Assembly (NCBI GenBank): GCA_036939755.1
Contig: JALLAZ010000900.1
Location: 1-11,429 of the forward strand
Source of the DNA: Stephanodiscus triporus
Taxonomy: Eukaryota > Bacillariophyta > Thalassiosirophyceae > Thalassiosirales > Thalassiosiraceae
Direction: 5' to 3'
DNA length: 11,429 nucleotides
The position numbers and the translations under genes were made by a program. The notes beneath the pieces were generated by a model. The model was not told the origin of the DNA, made no database searches, and saw only the letters and a list, made by a program, of their open reading frames with translations. Shown one piece after another: positions 1 to 6,691 of this stretch (within the stretch, counting starts at the first letter, position 1; the number at the start of each line of letters is the position of its first letter).

Positions 1-1
1 T

Positions 2-316
2 TCCTTCTCCGCCGACTCGGCCTACTCCCTCTACACTCACCACAGCAAGGGGGAGAGTCGCCATTTTATGCTGGCTTTGGCGACATTGGAGTACTTGGGC
101 CTCATAAGGTTAGCCCTCATGTACCCCGTTGTCTCTGAAATCCAGTTTTGGTATCGACAACACTCCATCCGTTGCTACCTTGAATGGCTAACCCGGCGCC
201 GCCTTGCCGCCACCACAATCCAGTGCTGGAAACAGCGCATCTGGCTGAGTCGCTGGTTCGCCCAGCAAGCCCAGCAATGCCAGAAGCGCCTCCGCCTACG
301 GATGTTGTACCTTTGA
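2..316 (+). CDS. IQ-motif protein, 3' part (partial, 5' end outside window)
   Basis: The frame is open from the window edge to a TGA at 314-316, about 104 residues. It contains a canonical calmodulin-binding IQ motif, IQFWYRQHSIR (IQ, three residues, R, four residues, R). A second, weaker copy, IQCWKQRIWLSRW, follows about 20 residues later, and the segment around them is rich in Arg, Gln and Trp, as in IQ arrays. Tandem IQ motifs normally bind calmodulin or myosin light chains as a lever arm or scaffold; the rest of this protein lies outside the window, so its class (myosin-like, ASPM-like or simple IQ protein) is unknown. No ATG start is assigned because the reading frame is already open at the edge. 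The TGA may not be the true end: more IQ-like sequence follows in other frames (next entry). I am fairly sure of the IQ motifs and unsure of the gene boundary. Confidence 0.6.
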   Translation, partial: SFSADSAYSLYTHHSKGESRHFMLALATLEYLGLIRLALMYPVVSEIQFWYRQHSIRCYLEWLTRRRLAATTIQCWKQRIWLSRWFAQQAQQCQKRLRLRMLYL

Positions 317-656
317 CCATCAGGTCCTCCGTCACCCCTTCCGAGACCATGGTCTGCCAGTACCATGACGGAGGAGGACGTGACGACACAATCGTCCTCG
401 TTGTCGCTCGGGTTGAAGGCATTGGCCTCGTGCTCCAGATTATGGAGGGGGGCTGCTGTGTATGCCTCTTTGTTTTTGGTCTGCACAGACTGCTGTGGCA
501 CCCATCAATCATTGTGTTGGGATCGGCAGGTTGGATCTTAAACCCTACCTCCCTCCCCACACGTCTGCCGCAGTCATCCAACGCGTTTACCGTTCTCACA
601 GCATCAATGTGTGGTTTGATGAAACGGTATGGTGGGGGCAGTTGGCACAAGCATGA
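317..656 (+). pseudogene. Continuation of the IQ gene in shifted frames (decayed, mis-assembled or spliced)
   Basis: After the stop at 314-316, IQ-like sequence continues but changes frame. Around 428-463 the end of one frame reads GLVLQ and the overlapping frame reads RLWRGAAVY; together they look like a single IQ motif split by a small indel. A further motif, SAAVIQRVYRSHSI, lies at about 564-605 in a third frame that is open from 417 to the TGA at 654-656. GT-AG pairs exist that would change frame, for example 304-360 and the unusually short 458-488, which would join the second frame to the third. Three explanations remain: true short introns, an indel-rich pseudogene, or assembly error. 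I cannot choose between them from sequence alone. Confidence 0.4.
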
Positions 657-1098
657 TGTGAGTTGGAGCGCAATATGACTCTGGCCATGCGCGAGTTACG
701 GGACCCCCGCTATATGACTCATGGCTCTGTCAGTTCCTCCTTGCTCTGTCATTTGGACAACGGGTGAATACGTTGGATGGAATGGGAGACTTGTGTCTTG
801 GCTGAAGTTTTCTTCTTCAAGTCTTCCTTTTTAGTACCATATTTTGTTGGTGGTGGAGCGTGGTCTTTTGTTTCATCTTCTTGGACTCGTTGCTAGTTTC
901 TTCTCTGCTCTTGTCCTTCTCCACTTCCATCTTGTCTATGACAAATGAAAGTGTGCGGGGGTGGTACACAATAGAGAGGTAAACTAGCCACTCTCTTCTC
1001 TTTCACTCTATTGTATCGTACTACCTTCCTTAGATATTGTTAGTGCGATTGTGACACTATCGTACCATACACTGTACGCAAGAAAAAAAGCAACGACA
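657..1098. other. Intergenic spacer upstream of the MATE gene
   Basis: No convincing gene is seen. Immediately after the TGA at 656 the same frame stays open to about 770, and a GTGAGT donor-like site sits at 658, so the 3' end of the IQ gene could extend here. An 8-base inverted repeat, CAATAGAG at 969-976 and CTCTATTG at 1006-1013, lies about 90 bases before the MATE start codon. The stretch 780-960 is T-rich on this strand. No TATA box is evident. The MATE promoter and 5' UTR presumably lie in the second half. Confidence 0.5.
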
Positions 1099-3215
1099 AT
1101 GACCGTACGCATCGTCGTCGCCCGCGCCCTCCTGCCGGCATTGGTACTCCTCTTCGCGCTGCCCACGGAAAGTCGCGCCTTCGCCGGCGTAGGAGTAACG
1201 TCGTCGTCGTCAACGTCGTCATCGTCGTCTTCGTCGTCGAACGGTCGTGGTATCCTCGGCGCGGTCGGTGGTGGTGGCCGCCGCCGAGCTTCGATCGCCC
1301 CCGGGGCAAACGGTCGCCTCGGTCTTCGTCGTCGTCGTCGTCGTAATCGCGATGACGACTACGACGACGACGCGGAGGGATCAAGGTCCTCCCTCGCGCG
1401 CCTGCGCGCTGGGGCGGTTGGCATCGACGACTCCGACGCGCAGTCGTCGCCGTCGCTGTTATCCCCCCCGACACCGCCGACGAACTACCAAATACTGAAA
1501 TTCTACCTCCCCTGTCTGGCGCTGTGGATATCCGGACCTCTGCTGTCGCTCGTCGACACGTCCTTCGTGGGATTGAGCGCGCGATCGGGCACCGTCGGGA
1601 TGACGTCGTCGGCGTCGCAGCTCGCCGCCCTCGGTCCCGCGACGACCTTCATTGACGGCAGCCTCTTTTTATTCGCGTTCCTGAACGTGGCGACGACGAA
1701 TTTGTACGCGAGCGCCCTCGCTTCTCGTCGGGCCGGAAAGGGGGGGAGGGGCGGCGGCGGCGGCGTGGGGGTTAGAAAGAACGGGATGGGGAACGACGAG
1801 CTGCCGGGGGAGGGCGTGGTCCGTACCGCGGCGAAGACGAGCCTGTACTCCGGAATTGGGCTGATGTTTCTCCTGTTGGCGGTCGCGAGGCCGTTGATCG
1901 CGCTTTACATAGGTGAGCGAGTAATAATTCGCGTTGTTGCTGTTTTTTCGCGTTTCGGGGTGGTCCGCATACGCTTTCGTGATGTGATCGGATCGTGGTA
2001 GTTGTCATTTCCGGAATATCGAAGTAGATTTGACTCTCACGCTAGATGACGATGAAAAATATATGCATTCGTTCGGAATAATCATACCTCAGCCGAGTAT
2101 GCCATGCATTCATTTTTATAATCATTTTTTTTTCTTTCGATCGGACCGATTCAGGGCCCGAGGCGGCCGCATCGCCCGGCCTCCTCGACTCCGCCCACGA
2201 GTACGTCAAGATACGCGCGTTGTCCATGCCGACATCCCTCCTCGGTGGCGTCCTCCAGGCCGCGTTGCTCGGGGCCAAGGATAGCGTCACGCCGTTGGTC
2301 TCCATCCTTTACAGCACTATCGTCAACGTCGTCGGAGACTACCTCTTGGTGACGCGGTATCGCATGGGATTGAAGGGAGCGGCCATCGCGACGCTTCTTG
2401 CTCAATTGGCGGGGACCGTGGCGATGGTACCCGTGGCGCGGAGGAAATTGCTCTCCAAGGGATCGTCGCTGGGACTGCTCCCGAGATGGATCACGAAGGG
2501 CACGCCGGATGAAATCAATTCCAGGACGTTCCTGAAATTCGCCGCCCCGGTCCTCACGCTGATCCTTGGCAAGATATCGGCGTTCGGGTTCATGACCAAC
2601 GCGGCCGCGGGATTGCCCGGACAGCCGGTCACGCTGGCGGCGCACCAGATCGCGCTGTCGTTGTTCTTCTTCGCGAGTCCTTTCATGGAGGTGATATCGC
2701 AGACGGCGCAGACGTTCCTCCCCGCCTACGGGGTGCTTCCAGAGGCGCACGTCGGGGACAAGAGCGCGGATCCGCGGGAGTGGAGGGCGGCGTCCAACGG
2801 GCTGGTGCTGAGGTTGGAGAAGATCGGCCTCATGGTGGGGATAGTGATAGCGTCCGTCGTTGGCTCGATCATCGCGTTCTTCCCTGGGATAGTCACCAAG
2901 GACGTGGCGGTGCAGGCGGCCGCGCGGCCCCTGGCGTCGATATTGGCCGGCGGAATATTGCTCACGGCACCGGTTGCGGTGTCGGAGGGCACGCTGATCG
3001 CGAGGAAGAATCTGTCGTACCTGGCGGGAGTGTACTTCCTTAGCACGGCGTTGTTGCCTCCTGTCCTTAGGAGGATAAGGGCGGAGGGGGGACCGGTGTC
3101 GCAGGTGTGGATATGCTTCGCGCTGTTCCAGCTGTTCCGATCGTCGTGCTTCGTGGGGAGGCTCGTGATGGCGGGGAATGAGAAGAGGAAGGAGGCAGTG
3201 ACTGCGGTTGCCTAA
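1099..3215 (+). CDS. Plastid-targeted MATE family transporter (two exons)
   Basis: Exons 1099-1912 and 2155-3215 join to a 624-residue protein. MATE transporters are 12-helix antiporters that export metabolites, organic acids or drugs using an H+ or Na+ gradient. The start is the ATG at 1099; the frame is open a little further upstream but only from a GTG. Residues 1-27 form a signal peptide (hydrophobic core [12 protein letters not shown]) followed by SRA then FAG, so Phe is at +1 of the predicted cleavage site, as in diatom plastid presequences. A Ser-, Gly- and Arg-rich linker follows to about residue 127. The MatE domain runs from about 128 to 600, with the typical SLVDTSFVG at about 150-158 in the first helix and a second-half segment with [17 protein letters not shown] and GAKDSVTPL that resembles plant plastid MATEs such as EDS5. 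A Gly-rich insert lies at about 213-240. GC content is clearly higher than in the genes to the right. The substrate cannot be inferred. Confidence 0.9.
1199..1240 (+). repeat. TCG trinucleotide repeat coding for poly-Ser
   Basis: An imperfect run of TCG codons with a few TCA, ACG and TCT codons encodes a Ser/Thr-rich stretch directly after the signal peptide of the MATE protein, in the expected plastid transit-peptide region. Ser richness is normal for such peptides, and the repeat may vary in length. Confidence 0.85.
1327..1371 (+). repeat. CGT/GAC trinucleotide repeats coding for an Arg run then an Asp run
   Basis: Six CGT codons at 1327-1344 give Arg-6, and a GAT/GAC-rich run at 1351-1371 gives DDDYDDD. 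Both are phases or orientations of the same trinucleotide family as the TCG run about 100 bases upstream. They lie in the linker before the first MATE helix. Confidence 0.85.
1913..2154 (+). other. Intron of the MATE gene
   Basis: A 242-base GT-AG intron with donor GTGAGC after the codons for Tyr-Ile and a T-rich tract before the acceptor TTCAG at 2150-2154. It splits the codon of Gly272 after its first base (phase 1). Joining the two exons gives continuous MATE sequence from LYIG into PEAAASPG with the frame kept. AT content is clearly higher than in the flanking exons. Confidence 0.88.
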
Positions 3216-3554
3216 GGACAAGGTATTATTTCGCACGGGTCCTACTGGGCATTACCAACACACAGGGATAGATGACATGGAGCTAAGCTAAAACGCATCT
3301 TATTCTTTGAGTACATTTGGTGGGCCACATTATACCCATGTTTCCTGTCGATATGAGTGTTCATCGCGAATGATTCTGAGGACTGCCATGTTTAGGCGGG
3401 GAATGAGACGACGAAGGAATCAGAGAACAGTTATTTTCTTTTGCCCTCGACTCTTGCAACGTTGACTGCGTCACAAAGTCTCGCCAGTGTTTAATTCATT
3501 TTGGGGGGATTGATAGGGTAAATTGCCATTGTTCTGGATTGTGCTGTGTCTGCC

Positions 3555-3590
3555 GCGGCAGAACAGACCATTGTGTTCTGCGGCAGAACA
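3555..3590. repeat. Direct and inverted GCAGAACA repeat
   Basis: GCGGCAGAACA occurs at 3555-3565 and again at 3580-3590, 25 bases apart. Between them, GCAGAACA at 3558-3565 and its exact reverse complement TGTTCTGC at 3574-3581 form an 8-bp inverted repeat with an 8-base loop. The second direct copy competes for the same pairing partner. Confidence 0.8.
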
Positions 3591-3632
3591 AAGGCGTTTT
3601 TGTTTGATTGTTGTATATGGTATAGTTTTTTA

Positions 3633-3805
3633 TTGAATGGGCCCCACTCATTATCCATCGTTGGAGTCATCAACGATGGACTAATGAATAGGGTCCATTC
3701 ATTAAATTTTCGTTTTTTCGACCAATGAATGGACCCCATTCACAAAGTCAAGATTTCTTCTCCACGCTATTTCGTTTCTGTACTAATGTATGGACCGGAT
3801 TCGTT
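3633..3805. repeat. Four diverged copies of a palindromic AATGAATGGACCCCATTCATT-like motif
   Basis: Related motifs begin near 3633, 3682, 3723 and 3783, each about 20 bases and close to self-complementary: an AATGAAT arm, a GGGCCCC or GGACCCC centre, and an ATTCATT arm. Spacing is irregular, at about 49, 41 and 60 bases. Similar clusters arise from decayed miniature inverted-repeat elements or from clustered binding sites; no terminal repeats or target-site duplication were seen. Confidence 0.6.
3655..3679. repeat. Perfect 9-bp inverted repeat
   Basis: CCATCGTTG at 3655-3663 and CAACGATGG at 3671-3679 are exact reverse complements around a 7-base loop. No T-run follows, and it lies between two palindromic motif copies, so it is probably part of the same repeat cluster and not a terminator. 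Confidence 0.8.
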
Positions 3806-3925
3806 AATTTTCATGTTTCCGGTAATCGTTGCTCCAATGACGGTGACAGCACCAACGACGGTTGGCGACAGCATCGATAGAATGTAACGTTGATACCCAC
3901 TTTTTTTCATTTCCGTCGCCACAGG

Positions 3926-5025
3926 ATGGACGGACTATCACAGGGTGCCTTTAACATGAAGATCTGCGCTGCATGCACTCTTGAGCTACCGAAAGAGAGA
4001 TTCAGCAACCAGCAATGGCAGCGAAAGCTCCGTCAGAGGCGATGTACGGAATGCATCACCATCGAACGAGTCGCCCAACTGACCGCCCCTGAATGCTGGA
4101 TCTGCTTGGGAGATGAAGCTGACAAACAGGAGCGTCTACGACGTGACTGTTCGTGCCGAGGTACTAACGCGGGCTTCGTCCATCTCTCTTGCTTGTCGAG
4201 TATGCAAAGAAAAAGAACAAGGAATGCGATGACCGTGATCAGGACGATCGTGGCTTTGGTGGAGTTGTAAAGCCGTGGGAAGTATGTCCCAACTGCAAGC
4301 AAGTCTACCAGAATACTCTGTTGATTGACATGGCAAATGAGTTTGTGTCGTTCGTCGAGAAAGAGCACCCAAACGATAAAAATAAGCATGTCGAAGCTCT
4401 TTGTCGCAAACTTAGGTCAATTTGTGGGAGTCTCAGGAAGTCAACACAAATCGACGAGGCCAAAGAAGTTGCAATGAGAATTCTAGTCTTGATTGGACAG
4501 CTGAAAGTAGAAACGCCTATGCTGCTGACAAGATACATGCAGGTAGAAGCACGCGCATACAACAAACTTGGTGAGATTGCTCTTAGTGAGGGGAAAGAAG
4601 AGAGTGCGAAGGAAGCATTGATTCATTTCGAGAAACAGCTAGAACTGAGCACGGCAATCGACTTCGCTCAAGGTATTGCCGACGCAGAGTACCGTATTGC
4701 TCTTGCCAAATCCATATATGAAAGATGTGACCCCAAGCACAACGAAGTTCTGTTGAAGAAAACCCGAGACCTGTTTGAAATGCATGTCACAAGATACGGC
4801 GAAGAGCATGCAATCCCGTTTGGTTTGCAACTTGCCCTTGTGCTCTATAATGCAAACCGCGTAATTGAAGCCAAGAGGCTGATGACAGGGCTGGTCACAG
4901 TGTGCGAAAGGGTTCATGGTCCGCAACACGAGGCCACCAAATGCGCCAAATTGTTGCTCCTAAAGATCCTCCGATCAATGCTCGACAAGCTGGTTGATTT
5001 TTGTGGGTGCTACGAAACTTTGTGA
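3926..5025 (+). CDS. RING-CH zinc-finger protein with TPR-like helical tail, frameshifted
   Basis: RING-CH (C4HC3) domains usually act as E3 ubiquitin ligases. Reading from ATG 3926 (a second in-frame ATG at 3956 is equally plausible), the protein shows a CAAC...CTEC cysteine pair set, then CWIC, CSCRG and HLSC. Directly after HLSC the frame must move: 3926-4195 is read in one frame and 4195-5025 in the next, where VEYAKKK, a tryptophan and the final CPNC pair complete the zinc-binding pattern. One base is therefore missing near 4193-4196. About 366 residues result. The tail from about residue 110 is alpha-helical, with NKLGEIAL, AKEALIHFEKQLEL and VIEAKRLMTGL segments typical of degenerate tetratricopeptide repeats, and ends before TGA at 5023-5025. 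The family resembles a large lineage-specific set I associate with Thalassiosira-type diatoms. The break may be a sequencing error, since the downstream frame stays open for about 276 codons, or a young pseudogene. Confidence 0.72.
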
Positions 5026-5535
5026 TTGTGAATTGAACGTTTGAGTGCATGTCTTTGACGAAAACTGGAAATCGTATCCTATTTGGGTTGCCAGTGAACA
5101 ATGCAAAGGTTATCAATATGTGCAAAAGTTATCAATATGTGTATTTTCCTGTCGTTAATGAATTGAAAATGCAGGGTAATTATTACGTTGTATGTGATAA
5201 TCATCCGTGGCAGTGTGTACTTGTCTTTGGCAGTCATATCATGGTGTGTTCATTTTACCTCCACTCATTCGATCCCTCCTCAAACAATAGCCACAGTACG
5301 GCTTCTATCCCCAATCAAGTTGAACTGTGGCGCGTATGTGTTCCATGCCCTTTGGGCCATCCCATTTGAGCGGCGTGGTGAATTCAAAACTCCTTGACCG
5401 CACCATCCTCCTTCTTCCAACAGTACACCATCAATCGATCCTAAAAACTGCCAGTGTTACGCCCTTTGTGTATGACTTGGAATTAAATAACTCATATTTC
5501 ATTAAGTGATACATCATCTACTCTCCTTGTCGACT
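5026..5535. other. Intergenic spacer between convergent genes
   Basis: The RING-CH gene and the sulfotransferase are convergent, so this stretch should hold both 3' UTRs. No conserved protein is seen; a 106-codon open frame starting at 5049 looks compositionally random. The only structure noted is a 19-base tandem duplication at 5102-5139. Confidence 0.5.
5102..5139. repeat. Two-copy 19-base tandem repeat
   Basis: TGCAAAGGTTATCAATATG at 5102-5120 is followed at once by TGCAAAAGTTATCAATATG at 5121-5139, with one mismatch. It is likely a simple local duplication in the 3' flank of the RING-CH gene. Confidence 0.85.
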
Positions 5536-6393
5536 TCATGCAAACCTGGGAAAGGGTCTTTGTTCCATTGGTGGACCAGTGTGAGCTTCTAGGAGCTGAT
5601 AAAGGCGTTCGTTATGCGGCGCCATGAATGATTCGAGACGATGCCTTCCCTCACATGATGACATTTGTACCTTTTGTGGACTATTGTTACAGTTCTTCCG
5701 AGATAATCTGCCTGGAACAATCCTGCCTAAGAAACTCTGAATCCTCTCCTGTAATGTATGGGGATTTTTGCAAAGCTCATCGTAGCTCAGGACGAGGATT
5801 TGGCTCCTGTCGAAAAGCTTGAACCAATCTTGTAAGTGACTTGCGTAAAGCCCATGCCTAGACGATCGCCCTAACCCATGATCTTCCGACTCATCTGTGG
5901 CAAGGGCCGGCAGGGAGACATTGCGTACGAATTCATCAAACGACATGATTGAGTTATCGGGTCTAATGACCTGTTTGTGCCAGCCAGATAGCTTTGATGA
6001 GTCCAAGCTCCGGCAGTCATATGCTAGATGATTATAAAGAGATAGTTCACGAGCAATGGGGTCACGGAGGATGACGATGATCTTGACCGTAGTTGCGCAT
6101 CCAGCCGCCTGGTAAATATCATGCACGCGCTGGGCAAATGTGAGGGTGTCCGGAGTAGCATCCAATGCGGGAGCACCGCGATTAATTCCATCCTCAAACC
6201 GGCTCGCGTAATGGTCTATCCCCATGTGGAAGTTCCAATCAATGTCGAAGAAGTGCGTCTCTTTCCTGTAGTACCAAGGCTCGCCGTCAAATACTCGAGG
6301 ACGGCGAAAACCTCCTTCGAAAAGCCATTCTGCGATGGCTGAAGTGCCAGCCTTTTGGGCTCCAATCAGCTGAACTGATGGCAAATGAACCAT
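5536..6393 (-). CDS. Carbohydrate (heparan-sulfate-type) sulfotransferase
   Basis: Transfers sulfate from PAPS to a hydroxyl or amine, most likely on a glycan. From the ATG at 6393-6391 the protein has 285 residues; the frame is open further upstream but only to a GTG at 6429. The 5'-phosphosulfate loop GAQKAGTS is at residues 11-18. KETHFFDID at 44-52 matches the NEVHFFD/KEPHFF element of heparan sulfate 3-O- and N-sulfotransferases, where its Glu (here E45) is the catalytic base. LRDPIARELSLYNH at about 109-122 is the 3'-phosphate site, with Arg110 and Ser118 in the expected places, and PHNERLYQLL near the end matches the C-terminal element of the family. No N-terminal membrane anchor is visible, although Golgi members normally have one; an unrecognised upstream exon could supply it. 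It is divergent from the sulfotransferase-glycosyltransferase fusion at 6692, which suggests a shared pathway. The exact acceptor is unknown. Confidence 0.87.
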   Translation of the reverse strand: MVHLPSVQLIGAQKAGTSAIAEWLFEGGFRRPRVFDGEPWYYRKETHFFDIDWNFHMGIDHYASRFEDGINRGAPALDATPDTLTFAQRVHDIYQAAGCATTVKIIVILRDPIARELSLYNHLAYDCRSLDSSKLSGWHKQVIRPDNSIMSFDEFVRNVSLPALATDESEDHGLGRSSRHGLYASHLQDWFKLFDRSQILVLSYDELCKNPHTLQERIQSFLGRIVPGRLSRKNCNNSPQKVQMSSCEGRHRLESFMAPHNERLYQLLEAHTGPPMEQRPFPRFA

Positions 6394-6691
6394 ACTATTT
6401 CGATGGTAGGTTAAAAGACTTCTTGACACATTTCCACCCTGAGCCCGGGTTTTTGTGCCTCTGCAACATCACAGCAAACCTATCATATTGTTGTCTTAGA
6501 GCGATCTCTTTACACCACCAAGTCTTAATGTGAAATTTTCAGTCTTAACGTCAACTGCACACATAGTGTCAAATTTTCACACAGAGTGTCAAATTTTCAG
6601 AGCTCTGGTAGAGACGATAGAGAGAGCCAGTAAACCACACACAGTTCAGCATTGACAGAGCAACATATTGGACATATTGATTAAATGGACC
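6394..6691. promoter_or_regulatory. Divergent intergenic region, probable bidirectional promoter
   Basis: These 298 bases lie between the start codons of the two divergent sulfotransferase genes and must contain both 5' UTRs and both promoters, if neither gene has a hidden upstream exon. A repeat cluster occupies 6521-6600, roughly in the middle. No TATA box is clear. Such a short head-to-head arrangement often means shared control, which here is inference. Confidence 0.55.
6521..6600. repeat. Repeat cluster with about 20-base spacing in the divergent promoter
   Basis: AGTCTTAAYGT occurs at 6521 and 6541, exactly 20 bases apart. AGTGTCAAATTTTCA occurs at about 6565 and 6585, again 20 bases apart and nearly identical over the full 20-base unit (18 of 20). 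The core AAATTTTCA also occurs at 6533 in the first unit. Two helical turns between copies would place proteins on the same DNA face. The units may be binding sites or a decayed tandem repeat. Confidence 0.75.

Larger units (their letters stand above)
3216..3925. other. Intergenic spacer with several short inverted repeats
   Basis: No gene is supported. The first third holds the MATE 3' UTR and shows no recognised structure. The part from 3549 to 3805 is dense in palindromic and repeated motifs, listed separately. Near the right end, CCAAC-GACG-GTTGG at about 3851-3865 is flanked by direct GACAGC repeats. A T-run and CCACAG at 3901-3924 sit just before the next start codon and could be either leader sequence or a splice acceptor of an upstream non-coding exon. 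Confidence 0.5.

Noticed and set aside
117..650. 177-codon open frame on the minus strand and a 165-codon frame on the plus strand (184-678)
   Set aside because: Both lack recognisable motifs and overlap the frame that holds the clear IQ motifs.
2151..3236. 361-codon open frame on the minus strand
   Set aside because: It is the complement of the GC-rich MATE exon 2; its Arg-, His- and Gln-rich translation is typical of an antisense shadow.
4185..4200. Programmed ribosomal frameshift in the RING-CH gene
   Set aside because: No X-XXY-YYZ slippery heptamer or downstream stem is visible; a missing base explains the shift better.
5049..5369. 106-codon open frame between the RING-CH gene and the sulfotransferase
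   Set aside because: No motif, includes the tandem repeat, and sits where two 3' UTRs are expected.
6394..6429. Upstream start (GTG at 6429) for the minus-strand sulfotransferase
   Set aside because: Non-ATG starts are rare in nuclear genes and the ATG at 6393 precedes all conserved motifs.
6521..6600. CRISPR-like array
   Set aside because: Repeats adjoin without unique spacers, and the genome is eukaryotic.
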